A DNA stretch of 64,000 nucleotides from UBA10324 sp038326325 (lineage in GTDB: Bacteria; Bacteroidota; Bacteroidia; Chitinophagales; UBA10324), in NCBI GenBank assembly GCA_038326325.1, contig JBBQJW010000002.1, positions 178,778 through 242,777 of the forward strand, written 5' to 3'. Positions 1 to 8,031 of the stretch are shown in pieces; the stretch's first letter is position 1, and every line of letters starts with the position of its first letter. The translations under genes and the position numbers were made by a program. The notes beneath the pieces were generated by a model that was not told the origin of the DNA, made no database searches, and saw only the letters and a list, made by a program, of their open reading frames with translations.

Positions 1-988
1 TTAGTCTTACCAACGCCACAAAAATTCTATTTAATGACGGTAACATTCTATAAGCGGCTGTCGCAAAAATTGTAAGAAAACCAATAAGGTATGAATTGGT
101 TCGATCAAGAAAAATAGAATAAGAAAATATAATAACAATTCCGGCTACTGCAGCGGTTTCAAAAAACCGAGCGGGTGCAATTTCAATAACCGAGAGTTTT
201 GCATAAATATTATACAGGTCTTTTTGTTTTGCGAAAAACTTTTTAAGAAAATACTTTACCTTATTTGACAGAACAGCATCTGTGTAACCATGAATATTCT
301 GGTATAAATATTTATACTTTATACTCCTGACTTCTAATTTCTGATTCCCCAACACAGAAGATCGTTTTCTTATTAGCCGATAGAAAAAAACTGAAACAGG
401 AACCATTAATACACTTAAGAGCAGAAGAAGTTTAATATCAATAAAGGCGATACTGACTATAATCAACAGAAGCACAATAACCTCAGAAAACATACTTAAA
501 AGTGGAAGCATAATTCCGGATGTAAAATCAAGTGGAATTAAATCTATCTCATTTGCTGAAGCACTGCTATTAATATCTTTAAGAGTTGAAAAATCTGTTT
601 TGTAAAACAAACTGAATTTTCTTTCCGATAAATTATTAGCCAAATCAAATGAATAAATCGTTTGTAAATAAGAAAGAAAAACAGCTATTACATTTTTAAA
701 AATGAAAAGAATAAAAACAGTCCAGACTGTAAATAACAAGAAATGTTGAGGTGAAGAAAAATTAAACAGAATGAAAAAATAATTCAAATACTTATTTGTG
801 TAAACGACTGAAATATTTGACGCCATATAAATAACAGGAAGGATAGCAGCTAAACCAAAAAAATCTAAAAGCCCAATAGTAAAAGTTGAAAAAATAATTA
901 AAATTGATCTTCTTCTGAAAGCCGGTGTTAGTAGGCGATACGAATCTGCAATTGTTTTATAAATCATATTGTTTTTCAACCAATACAT
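1..988 (-). CDS. ABC exporter, transmembrane domain (partial, cut by window edge)
   Basis: The reading frame is open from an ATG at 988 to the window start, giving about 329 residues with no stop. It is strongly hydrophobic with several membrane segments in an ABC-exporter arrangement. The last visible stretch, AAYRMLPSLNRI, matches the end of the transmembrane domain in PglK/MsbA-like exporters of lipid-linked oligosaccharides. The ATP-binding half must lie beyond the window, so no Walker motifs are visible. The start codon overlaps the stop of the upstream heptose kinase gene (ATG/TGA overlap), which suggests translational coupling and a shared role in surface glycan assembly. The family is inferred from layout and this motif; the substrate is unknown. 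Confidence 0.75.
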   Translation of the reverse strand, partial: MYWLKNNMIYKTIADSYRLLTPAFRRRSILIIFSTFTIGLLDFFGLAAILPVIYMASNISVVYTNKYLNYFFILFNFSSPQHFLLFTVWTVFILFIFKNVIAVFLSYLQTIYSFDLANNLSERKFSLFYKTDFSTLKDINSSASANEIDLIPLDFTSGIMLPLLSMFSEVIVLLLIIVSIAFIDIKLLLLLSVLMVPVSVFFYRLIRKRSSVLGNQKLEVRSIKYKYLYQNIHGYTDAVLSNKVKYFLKKFFAKQKDLYNIYAKLSVIEIAPARFFETAAVAGIVIIFSYSIFLDRTNSYLIGFLTIFATAAYRMLPSLNRIFVALVRL

Positions 989-1965
989 CAGTAAGTTATT
1001 TCTTTAATTAAATGATTTTTATCTATTGAAACTACACCTGGTTTTTCGCAAACCATTCCTCCCGCGAGATTTGCTAAGTAAGCTGCATCTGTAACAGTTG
1101 CACCCGATGAAATAGCTGCAGCCATCACAGCAATCACTGTATCACCTGCGCCACTTACATCCGAAACATTTCTGATTTGTGCAGGTATGATTTTTCCTTT
1201 TGTTCCATCATGAATGTAAGCGCCTTGTTCTCCAAGAGTAATGAGCGTATTTTTATGTTGAAGATTTATTTTCAACTCCTTATGAACCGCGTTCAGTTCT
1301 GATAATGAAGTACCGAAGTGAGTGCCTAATGCTTCTCTTGCTTCTCTAAGATTGGGTTTGAAAACTGTTGCGCCAGTGTAACAGAAAAAATTCTTTTTTT
1401 TCGGGTCAACTAATACTGGTATCTTTTTCGACTCAAATAAATTCATCAACACTTCAATCAAGGATTCGGTTAAAACTCCTTTATTGTAATCTTCAATAAT
1501 CACTGCATCAATTTTTTTTGAATTGATTTCTTTTACAATGATTGAAAAAAACTGATCGCCTTCGTTATCTGAAATATCATTCTGTTGTTCTTCATCAAAT
1601 CGAATCATCTGATGATTCTTGCTCAGCACTCTTGTCTTGCAAGTGGTGATTCTGTTTTTTGTTTGAAGAATCTTTTCTGAATCAATTTCTACATTCTTTA
1701 ATAACTCAATTAACTTTTTCCCATCCGCATCTTTTCCAATCACAGAAAAAAGCACAGGTGTTACACCTAATGATTTTAAATTCAAAGCAACATTAGCGGC
1801 ACCACCCGTACGGTCTTCTTTTTTATCCAACAACACAATCGGAACAGGAGCTTCAGGCGATATGCGTTCAACATGCCCATTTAAATAGCGGTCTAGCATT
1901 ACATCGCCTATGACTGCAATGCGCAATGCTGAAAACTTCTTTACAATTTTTTCTAAATGATTCAT
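988..1965 (-). CDS. rfaE1: D-glycero-beta-D-manno-heptose-7-phosphate kinase (RfaE1/HldE kinase domain)
   Basis: A 325-residue PfkB-family sugar kinase. It starts MNHLEKIVKKF and soon shows the GDVMLDRYLNG and RISPEAPVPI motifs typical of RfaE1/HldE, then the glycine-rich GGAANVALNL substrate loop. The anion-hole and catalytic-base motif VSGAGDT lies near residue 268. Known role: it phosphorylates heptose-7-phosphate at C1 in ADP-heptose synthesis for lipopolysaccharide core or S-layer glycans. Only the kinase half is present, as is usual in Bacteroidota, where the nucleotidyltransferase is a separate gene; none is seen nearby. It is followed with overlap by an exporter gene, consistent with a glycan cluster. 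Confidence 0.88.
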   Translation of the reverse strand: MNHLEKIVKKFSALRIAVIGDVMLDRYLNGHVERISPEAPVPIVLLDKKEDRTGGAANVALNLKSLGVTPVLFSVIGKDADGKKLIELLKNVEIDSEKILQTKNRITTCKTRVLSKNHQMIRFDEEQQNDISDNEGDQFFSIIVKEINSKKIDAVIIEDYNKGVLTESLIEVLMNLFESKKIPVLVDPKKKNFFCYTGATVFKPNLREAREALGTHFGTSLSELNAVHKELKINLQHKNTLITLGEQGAYIHDGTKGKIIPAQIRNVSDVSGAGDTVIAVMAAAISSGATVTDAAYLANLAGGMVCEKPGVVSIDKNHLIKEITY

Positions 1966-2043
1966 TGGGAGTTCGGGCGAAAATACTGAATCACAATTGA
2001 AGTCAAGAGAACGAATACGAAAGTTTTGTTCTCAATATGTATA

Positions 2044-3237
2044 TTAGGAAAGTAGTTCTAGTGTTGATTTAATCCGCTCGATTGCCTTTACTAATTTATC
2101 ATCTGAAGTAGCGTATGAAATGCGAACACAATTTTCATTTCCGAAGGCACTACCTGTTACGATCGAAACATTTCCTTCATACAACAAAAACATACAGAGG
2201 TCATCGGCATTCTTTATTTCATATTGTTTGTACTTCTTTCCAAAATAAAAACTCAGATCAGGAAAAAAGTAAAATGCACCATCAGGATGATTTGATTTTA
2301 CTCCCGGAATAGTATTCAGTAATTCACGAACCAACTCTCTTCGGCGATTAAAAGCATCGCGCATTTTATAGGTTTCAACTAAACTTCCATTTAAAGCCGC
2401 AAGAGCTGCGCGTTGAGCAATGGAGTTTGTACCTGAAGTAAACTGCCCTTGAATTTTTTCACATGCTTTTGCAATTTCAAGAGGAGCGCCAATGTAACCC
2501 AATCTCCACCCTGTCATTGCATATCCTTTTGAGCAACCATTCACAACAACAACTCTGTCTTTCAATTCTTCAAACTGTGCAATGCTTTCGTGCTTTCCAA
2601 TGAAGTTGATGTATTCATAAATCTCATCGCTGATAACAATGATTTCAGGATACTTCGCTAACACTTTAGCTAATGAATGCAATTCTTCTTTCGAATAAAC
2701 AGCACCTGTAGGATTGCAAGGAGAGGAGAAGATAAAAAGTTTACTTTTAGGTGTAACAGCCGATTCTAATTCTTCACCGGTCAGTTTGAATTCATTTGAA
2801 AGTTGCGTATTCACTTTCACCAATTTACCGCCAGCCATTTTCACCATCTCACGATAGCTCACCCAGTATGGTGAAGGCACTATCACTTCTTCATCAGGAT
2901 TTATTAAAGCGAGAACCGCATTCGCAATAGATTGTTTTGCTCCGGTTGATACTACAACCTGTTCCGGAGAAAATGTTAAATGATTGTCGCGACTGAATTT
3001 ATCTGAAATCGCTTTTCGCAAATCAAGAAATCCTGCAACAGGGGAATATTTTGTGAAGCCATCGTCGAGCGCCTTTTTCGCAGCATCTTTTATAAAAACA
3101 GGAGTATCAAAATCCGGTTCGCCTAAACTTAAATCAATAATATCTCTTCCTTGCGCTTTTAACTCGCGACTGAGTTTTGCCATTTGCAAAGTTTCCGATT
3201 CACTTAGTGTTGAAACTCTCTCAGCGAGATTTATCAT
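2044..3237 (-). CDS. Class I pyridoxal-phosphate aminotransferase (aspartate aminotransferase-like)
   Basis: A 397-residue fold-type I aminotransferase of the usual length. Visible motifs are SSPCNPTGAV (Asn near 175), SDEIYEYI (Asp near 204 and Tyr near 207 contacting the cofactor), and NGCSKGYAMTGWRLGYIG with the Schiff-base Lys near 237. The C-terminal RISYA supplies the carboxylate-binding Arg. These fit the I-beta aspartate/prephenate aminotransferase branch; the substrate cannot be fixed by sequence alone. It lies 78 bp upstream of the heptose kinase gene on the same strand, so co-transcription is possible, but the functions are not obviously linked. Confidence 0.88.
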   Translation of the reverse strand: MINLAERVSTLSESETLQMAKLSRELKAQGRDIIDLSLGEPDFDTPVFIKDAAKKALDDGFTKYSPVAGFLDLRKAISDKFSRDNHLTFSPEQVVVSTGAKQSIANAVLALINPDEEVIVPSPYWVSYREMVKMAGGKLVKVNTQLSNEFKLTGEELESAVTPKSKLFIFSSPCNPTGAVYSKEELHSLAKVLAKYPEIIVISDEIYEYINFIGKHESIAQFEELKDRVVVVNGCSKGYAMTGWRLGYIGAPLEIAKACEKIQGQFTSGTNSIAQRAALAALNGSLVETYKMRDAFNRRRELVRELLNTIPGVKSNHPDGAFYFFPDLSFYFGKKYKQYEIKNADDLCMFLLYEGNVSIVTGSAFGNENCVRISYATSDDKLVKAIERIKSTLELLS

Positions 3238-3333
3238 TCAATGATTTTTCAGTTTTTTAAAAATTCATTCCTATTAAATGCTGCTGACAAAGTAGCGAAG
3301 AAGAAAGTGTGCAATTATTTGCTGATATAAATC

Positions 3334-3360
3334 TGTCAACTGCCAACTGTAAACTGCCTA
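3334..3360. repeat. Short 11 bp-period repeat (AACTGCCAACT type)
   Basis: The stretch reads as consecutive variants of the 11-mer AACTGCCAACT. A related run at about 38543-38577, in the opposite orientation, extends into the coding region of an outer-membrane protein. Such runs are, from memory, common in Bacteroidota intergenic DNA; the function is unknown. Confidence 0.45.
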
Positions 3361-3370
3361 CTTGCAGTAG

Positions 3371-3444
3371 TAGCGAGAGAGAGACTTGAACTCTCGACCT
3401 CGGCATTATGAGTGCCGCGCTCTAGCCAGCTGAGCTACCTCGCC
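3371..3444 (-). tRNA. tRNA-Met (anticodon CAT)
   Basis: On the minus strand the 74 nt fold into a full cloverleaf. The acceptor stem is GGCGAGG with TCTCGCT (two G-U pairs), and the D arm begins TAGCTCAG. The anticodon stem CGGCA/TGCCG encloses loop CTCATAA with anticodon CAT. The T stem is GAGAG/CTCTC with loop TTCAAGT. The discriminator base is A and CCA is not encoded. The CAT anticodon could also be the lysidine-modified Ile tRNA; the overall form fits elongator Met better. Confidence 0.92.
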
Positions 3445-3531
3445 ATTTCCATTTCTCACACCTGTAAAAAACGAGGCGCAAATATATCAATATGCTTATC
3501 TGTCACAAGTAAGTCAAAGATTATTTCGGGC

Positions 3532-3566
3532 AAAAAAAAGCTCCCGCAAATTTTATTTACGGGAGC
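3532..3566 (-). terminator. Rho-independent terminator of the rpsF-rpsR-rplI operon
   Basis: GCTCCCG (3540-3546) and CGGGAGC (3560-3566) form a perfect 7 bp stem with a 13 nt AT-rich loop. On the minus strand the stem is followed by a run of eight T. It sits 18 bp after the rplI stop codon. Confidence 0.88.
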
Positions 3567-3583
3567 AATTCTTTTTACCAAAA

Positions 3584-4030
3584 TTATTCGGCTATCACTT
3601 CAAAGTTAACTGTAACACTTACATCCTTATGTAAATCAATATTTGCAGTGTAAGTACCTACTGTTTTCACTTCTTCAGAAATAGTGATTTTCTTTCTGTC
3701 AATGTTAATGTTCTTCTGTGCTTTAATCGAAGCAGCTAATTGGTGAGTGGTAACAGTACCAAACAATTTTCCACTGGTTCCTGCTTTCACGCCCACTTTA
3801 AATATGGTGCTCTTAAGAGTATCAACATACTTGTTAATTTCCTTAAGCATCTTTTCTTCGCGGCGACCTTCTTGTTTTTGTTTCTCTTCAAAGTCCTTTC
3901 TTGCAGAACCCGAAGCCACAACTCCAAGGCGCTGAGGAATTAAAAAGTTGCGACCATAACCTGGTTTCACTTTTACTAATTCACCCTCTTTACCGAGTTT
4001 GTTTACATCCTGTGTGAGTATAATTTCCAT
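3584..4030 (-). CDS. rplI: 50S ribosomal protein L9
   Basis: 148 residues, the standard length. It opens with MEIILTQDVNKLGKEGELV and the L9 signature GYGRNFLIPQRLGVVAS, followed by the charged connecting helix and a C-terminal domain containing GKLFGTVT. L9 binds 23S rRNA at the base of the L1 stalk. It is the last gene of the rpsF-rpsR-rplI operon, 9 bp after rpsR, and a terminator hairpin follows. A TGTAACA motif copy at 3611-3617 lies inside the gene and encodes Val-Thr within VSVTVN. Confidence 0.97.
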   Translation of the reverse strand: MEIILTQDVNKLGKEGELVKVKPGYGRNFLIPQRLGVVASGSARKDFEEKQKQEGRREEKMLKEINKYVDTLKSTIFKVGVKAGTSGKLFGTVTTHQLAASIKAQKNINIDRKKITISEEVKTVGTYTANIDLHKDVSVTVNFEVIAE

Positions 4031-4039
4031 GGTCGTAGG

Positions 4040-4318
4040 CTATTTAAAAAGATCAGTTACATAAGGCAACAAGGCAAGCTGACGGGCGCGTTTAATCGCC
4101 TGAGTCACTTTGCGCTGATACTTCAAACTGTTTCCGGTGAGACGGCGAGGAAGAATTTTCCCCTGCTCGTTTAAAAAGTTCATCAAAAATTCGGTCTCCT
4201 TGTAGTCAATGTATTTTATACCGTACTTCTTAAAGCGACAGTATTTTTTCGGACGAACAAGTTGCTTTTGCGTGGTAAGATATTTAATATCTTTTCCTTT
4301 TGCTTTTGGGAATGCCAT
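4040..4318 (-). CDS. rpsR: 30S ribosomal protein S18
   Basis: 92 residues with the S18 core: YKETEFLMNFLNEQGKILPR, then RLTGNSLKYQRKVTQAIKRAR and the LALLPYV ending. S18 pairs with S6 on the 30S platform. Only one cysteine (KKYCRFKK) remains at the N-terminus, so the zinc-binding form is not present. It lies between rpsF and rplI with gaps of 3 and 9 bp, the classical operon order. Confidence 0.97.
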   Translation of the reverse strand: MAFPKAKGKDIKYLTTQKQLVRPKKYCRFKKYGIKYIDYKETEFLMNFLNEQGKILPRRLTGNSLKYQRKVTQAIKRARQLALLPYVTDLFK

Positions 4319-4321
4319 GTT

Positions 4322-4702
4322 TTAGCCGATGGTTTGGGTTTGTGATTCAGTTCTGTTCTTTCTCTCTTTTCCAACCAGGCCTGCTCTGCGCTTATCGTTG
4401 TACTCAATGCCGTACTTATCCAAAGCAGTGGTTAAAAAACGCAAAATGTTTTCATCGCGCTTGTATTCCACTTCTAATTTGGCAATCGCCTGAGTATCTA
4501 CCTTAAACTCAATAATGTAGTAGATGCCATTCGACTTAGCCATGATAGGATAAGCTAACTGCTTAAGTCCCCAATTGCGCTCCTCGACGATTGTAGCGTC
4601 ATGGTCCTGGAGGAGTTTCTTGTACTTTTTAACCGCTTTGTTCACATCATCTTCACTGAGAATCGGCGAAAAAATGATGACGGTTTCGTAGTTGTTAATC
4701 AT
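4322..4702 (-). CDS. rpsF: 30S ribosomal protein S6
   Basis: 126 residues. The N-terminal strand MINNYETVIIFSPILSED, the central NWGLKQLAYPI motif and YYIIEFK followed by RDENILRFL identify S6. It is first in the operon with rpsR and rplI. The C-terminal tail RKNRTESQTQTIG is a short hydrophilic extension typical of the family. A Bacteroidota-type promoter sits about 30 bp upstream. Confidence 0.97.
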   Translation of the reverse strand: MINNYETVIIFSPILSEDDVNKAVKKYKKLLQDHDATIVEERNWGLKQLAYPIMAKSNGIYYIIEFKVDTQAIAKLEVEYKRDENILRFLTTALDKYGIEYNDKRRAGLVGKERKNRTESQTQTIG

Positions 4703-4734
4703 GAATTTATGGGTATGATTTTTTTAGGGGACGG

Positions 4735-4764
4735 CAAAGATATACAAACACGCAAAACCGCCAA
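4735..4764 (-). promoter_or_regulatory. Probable promoter of rpsF operon
   Basis: On the minus strand a -7 box TATCTTTG (4742-4735) exactly fits the Bacteroidota consensus TAnnTTTG. A TTG at 4764-4762 lies about 19 bp upstream as the -33 element. The predicted transcript would start near 4728, giving a leader of about 26 nt before the rpsF ATG. Confidence 0.65.
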
Positions 4765-4822
4765 CTGTTGAAGATATTTTCTTTTAGAATTATTAACTCT
4801 CAAAACTATTATGTCGAACTAT

Positions 4823-4929
4823 TTGGGCGCGTCACCATTTTTTTTGATTACAAAAAATGCTGTCATGCTTTTCGTTTCAATCTTTTTTTGAGATACAAAA
4901 AAAGGATTTACACTCCAATCATTCACGCA
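4823..4929. repeat. Decayed Bacteroidota dispersed repeat with A/T-rich hairpin
   Basis: The stretch contains GGGCGCGTCACC, then TTTCAATCTTTTTTTG, and ends CTCCAATCATTCACGC. AATCTTTTTTTG (4879-4890) and CAAAAAAAGGATT (4896-4908) form a long stem around a five-base loop. This layout resembles intergenic repeats I recall from many Bacteroidota genomes; that likeness is from memory. No gene is visible in 4765-5032. Confidence 0.45.
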
Positions 4930-5032
4930 AGCACCGCTGTTCCGCCATTGTAGGTGTTACACACTTTCATTTCATAATACGACCGCGTCCTTATGAGGTA
5001 TTTTCACCTACAAGCAAAAGCAATTAATGGAA

Positions 5033-5338
5033 ACTGGCTGTTACACCTGAAGAATACAAATACACAACTTTCAAATTTTATGAGACAGGAAATGATGATT
5101 GGAAATTTCTCGCTAACTATGCAGACCACTATTACAACTGATGTACTTCTTTGACTTTACAATAGCTAATTTACCCGCTGGAGAAAACACCAAGCAAGGG
5201 CGAGCTAATGTTAATTTTGCAAGAGCAGAAAAGAGGAACACCAACAAGAACGGAAAATATGTTTCTGGTGTTTATTTTATAAAAATTGAATTGAACAGAG
5301 TTTCTTATGAGAATTATAAATTAGTAGTTATAAAATAG
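5033..5338 (+). pseudogene. Remnant of a secreted protein with a T9SS type A tail
   Basis: The frame from about 5141 ends in VSGVYFIKIELNRVSYENYKL, the last strands of a type A T9SS sorting domain, but has no signal peptide and only about 65 residues. Just upstream, in another frame, the stretch ending at a stop near 5133 reads as plausible protein (TPEEYKYTTFKFYETGNDDW). The two pieces look like the broken remains of one gene that lost its front part. It lies 5 bp before an intact T9SS cargo gene. What the full protein was cannot be said. Confidence 0.5.
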
Positions 5339-5343
5339 ATCTG

Positions 5344-6918
5344 GTGAAAAGGATAGGAATTTTTTCATTTTTCTTATTTTCAACTTGCAGCTTTTGTTTA
5401 GCACAAAACGAAGCAAATTGGTGGTATTTTGGTGATTCCTGTGGACTACATTTTTCTACTGGAAATCCGCAATGCTTGATGGATGGGCATTTATCCTCAC
5501 TTAATGGATGCGCCTCAATCTCAGATTCTAATGGTAATTTGCTTTTTTATTCAAACGGATACAAAGTTTGGAATAGAAATCATGAAGTAATGAGTAATAG
5601 TGATAGCTTGTTCAACTATTCAATTACTACTAACTACCATGATATTGCGCTTTATTGGGGTTCTCCTTCTAATAGCGGGATATTGATATTAACCATTAAT
5701 GGACACTATTTTCTAATCCACAATAATACTTTAGCACAATATGACATTTTGGGTTTTGATACAATATTTAAAGGAATTTATGTCTCAGAAATTGATATGT
5801 CGCAAGCGAGTGGATTGGGAGATGTCGTTTCATTTAAAAAATTATATTCTTATCCAACTAATAGTGTCGGAGGTCTTTTGTCAGAATCTATTGGAGCTGT
5901 CAGGCATGGCAATGGTAGAGATTGGTGGTTAAATGGCCACCAAATTGACCCTGATTCTACTAACAGATTTTATGAGTTTCTTATAACTTCAGACAGCATA
6001 TTTGGTCCATTTTATCAGGATATTGGAAACAAAAATTATTGGAGTGGAGGAGGATCAAAATTTGATTTCAATAGGAATGGTAATAAATTGCTAGCTACTG
6101 AATGTCCGGGAATTGTCGATGTTTTTGATTTTAATAGATGCAGTGGACAACTAAGTAATGAAGTTGACCTGTCTGTAATAACTCAAAATGGAGGTATTGA
6201 AAACAATAGGATATATGGTGCAAGTTTTAGTCCTAGTGGTGAATTAATTTATTACAATACTTGGAAATATTTAATCCAGATACATCCCAAACTAGGTGAA
6301 ACCGGGACTTACGAAAGGGATACTATCTGGCAAAATCCAGATTTTATAAATATAAATAATTGTACCGGAGGAAGTAATAATTGTATAATAACAGGTAATG
6401 AGCAATTAGCTCCAAATGGGAAAATATACATTGCGAGCACTAACTATTTCTTACCTGATTCAACTTATTTAGTGCCACTGACAAATTTTAATACAAATTT
6501 GAGCGTGATAAACAACCCTGATTCTATAAGCATAGCATGTGATTTTCAACCGTGGGTAATTAATCTTTGTGGTAAGAGAGATTTGCTTAGTTTACCACAA
6601 ATGCTTAATTATAGTTTGAGTGCTTTAGATGGAAGTAGTTGTGATTCATTAGGATTGGGGGTAAACAATAGACAATTAGTTTCTTTAATAAACATCTATC
6701 CAAATCCTGCAAATAATGAATTAACCATTGAAGTGCTGAATGGAATAGCCCCAAAGCAAATTGAAATTACGAATTCAAGTGGTGTAATAGTGGTGAAACT
6801 CAAACAAACAAAACCTAACCAGCAGGTAAATATTAAATCACTTGCAGGTGGATTATATTTTGTGAAGGTTTACATGAAGGATGGAAGTGTAACAGTTATG
6901 AAATTCGTTAAGAATTAA
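5344..6918 (+). CDS. Secreted propeller-like protein with T9SS type A sorting domain
   Basis: 524 residues from a GTG start, with a signal peptide (KRIGIFSFFLFSTCSFCLAQ). The mature part begins NWWYFGDSCGLHF and continues with ASISDSNGNLLFYSNGYKVW, features of a widespread Bacteroidota family of secreted beta-rich, probably propeller-like proteins. The C-terminus carries the type A signal: NIYPNPANNELTIEV, then SLAGGLYFVKVY and a basic end MKFVKN. It is presumably exported by the T9SS and attached to the cell surface or released. Only one TGTWACA motif copy lies inside, near the 3' end, fewer than in its neighbours, which may point to more recent arrival. A strong terminator follows. Confidence 0.85.
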   Translation: MKRIGIFSFFLFSTCSFCLAQNEANWWYFGDSCGLHFSTGNPQCLMDGHLSSLNGCASISDSNGNLLFYSNGYKVWNRNHEVMSNSDSLFNYSITTNYHDIALYWGSPSNSGILILTINGHYFLIHNNTLAQYDILGFDTIFKGIYVSEIDMSQASGLGDVVSFKKLYSYPTNSVGGLLSESIGAVRHGNGRDWWLNGHQIDPDSTNRFYEFLITSDSIFGPFYQDIGNKNYWSGGGSKFDFNRNGNKLLATECPGIVDVFDFNRCSGQLSNEVDLSVITQNGGIENNRIYGASFSPSGELIYYNTWKYLIQIHPKLGETGTYERDTIWQNPDFININNCTGGSNNCIITGNEQLAPNGKIYIASTNYFLPDSTYLVPLTNFNTNLSVINNPDSISIACDFQPWVINLCGKRDLLSLPQMLNYSLSALDGSSCDSLGLGVNNRQLVSLINIYPNPANNELTIEVLNGIAPKQIEITNSSGVIVVKLKQTKPNQQVNIKSLAGGLYFVKVYMKDGSVTVMKFVKN

Positions 6919-7262
6919 TCCGCTTATGGTAGTGGCTTTTATGTTTATCTGGCGCGCCTGTTCAATCACCAGTTTCTTGCTTATCATTCCTTTCATGGGC
7001 ATTTGTTTTTTTAATGAAAAGGTTTTAGTTCTTTAAAGAGTGTTTTTTTTATCAGCAGAATTTATTTTTAAAATAATCAGTACTTCTTCCATTATAATAA
7101 GTAATGCGACCATAACAATTTGTCTTGCCTACAGAACAAACTGTATTCATGGCATAACAGATTGTATGTAGTGCCGTACAATTTGTACCTGTTACACTCC
7201 AAATTGTAAGTATTAAATTACCAACTTAACTGATGCAGTTACTTTTCATGTTCATGATGGGC

Positions 7263-7302
7263 AAAACAAAACCCCTCCGATGCACCGAAGGGGTTTTGTT
7301 TT
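7263..7302. terminator. Strong bidirectional terminator hairpin
   Basis: A perfect 14 bp stem, AAAACAAAACCCCT (7263-7276) with AGGGGTTTTGTTTT (7289-7302), encloses a 12 nt loop. The A-rich and T-rich flanks make it usable from both sides. It stands about 345 bp after the T9SS cargo gene. The 6919-7262 stretch holds no gene I can support. Confidence 0.8.
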
Positions 7303-7349
7303 AATTAAAATGTTAATTAATGGTTATTTTATATCGTAAAAAGAAAAGC

Positions 7350-7469
7350 ATGAAATTATTTCCGATAAAAACAAAAAAGAAAGACATATCGTCTGAATTA
7401 AAAAAGGAAATTGTTCATCTCGTCAGAAAAAATGGAGTGGAACACCTCTTGAGATTTAGCGAACCATAA
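7350..7469 (+). CDS. Small basic ORF upstream of hsp20
   Basis: A 39-codon frame from ATG at 7350 to TAA at 7467-7469. It begins MKLFPIKTKKKDISSELKK and continues with a short amphipathic stretch (EIVHLVRKNGVEHLLRF). It ends 16 bp before the Hsp20 start, so the two may share a transcript. It is lysine-rich and has no signal peptide. I do not recognise the family; translation is plausible from spacing and composition but unproven. Confidence 0.4.
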   Translation: MKLFPIKTKKKDISSELKKEIVHLVRKNGVEHLLRFSEP

Positions 7470-7485
7470 AACAAAAACAAACAAC

Positions 7486-7920
7486 ATGACTTACTTAAAA
7501 GTGAATCCAAGATTTCAAGGAACAAAATCATTTGAAAATTACTTCGAAGATTTTTTCCGCCCCAATCAAACCTTCAATAAAGAAGGAAGAAACTTTCCTC
7601 CCGTAAATGTTTCTGAAACAAAAGACAAGTACTCAATTGAATTGAGTGCCCCCGGCAGAACCAAAAGTGATTTCAACATCAACATCAATGGCAATCTGTT
7701 GGAAATTTCTTCTGAACAAAAACAGGAAGTGAATAACGAAAATGAAAACTACACCCGTGTTGAGTTCAAACTGTCAGCATTCAGCCGCACATTCACTTTA
7801 CCCGAAACGGTAAACGCTGAAAAAATCACAGCCGAATACACCGACGGTATTTTAAAACTAACGCTTCCCAAAAAAGAAGAAGCAAAATCACAAGGGCCAA
7901 AAAAAATAACGATAGCTTAA
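7486..7920 (+). CDS. Small heat shock protein, Hsp20/alpha-crystallin family
   Basis: 144 residues, typical for bacterial Hsp20. After a short N-terminal arm the alpha-crystallin domain runs from about residue 40 (PPVNVSETKDKYSIELSAPG) through NGNLLEISSEQK to the conserved AEYTDGILKLTLPK near residue 125. The C-terminal tail KKITIA carries an IxI-type anchor (ITI). These chaperones hold unfolding proteins as oligomers in the cytoplasm. A terminator hairpin follows. Confidence 0.93.
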   Translation: MTYLKVNPRFQGTKSFENYFEDFFRPNQTFNKEGRNFPPVNVSETKDKYSIELSAPGRTKSDFNININGNLLEISSEQKQEVNNENENYTRVEFKLSAFSRTFTLPETVNAEKITAEYTDGILKLTLPKKEEAKSQGPKKITIA

Positions 7921-7953
7921 TTGAGGGATTAGGTTTTGGTTTAGGTTGGAAAT

Positions 7954-7984
7954 AGCCGCAGAGAGAAATCGATGCGGCTTTTTC
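7954..7984 (+). terminator. Terminator after hsp20
   Basis: AGCCGC (7954-7959) pairs with GCGGCT (7974-7979) around a 14 nt loop, followed by TTTTTC. It lies 33 bp after the hsp20 stop and before the convergent membrane-protein gene. Confidence 0.7.
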
Positions 7985-8031
7985 TTTTCAGTTAAAGTGT
8001 AACAGAAATATAATTAAAGTGAATTCACCAT

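Noticed and set aside
51..85. Similarity of AAGCGGCTGTCGCAAAAATT near 51 to the repeat at 42082
   Set aside because: The first is coding sequence of the ABC exporter (FATAAYRM region) and lacks the palindrome arms; likely chance.
2115..3244. Plus-strand frames at 2115-2312 and 2984-3244
   Set aside because: They are shadows of the aminotransferase gene on the minus strand with low-complexity, Ser/Leu/Phe-rich products.
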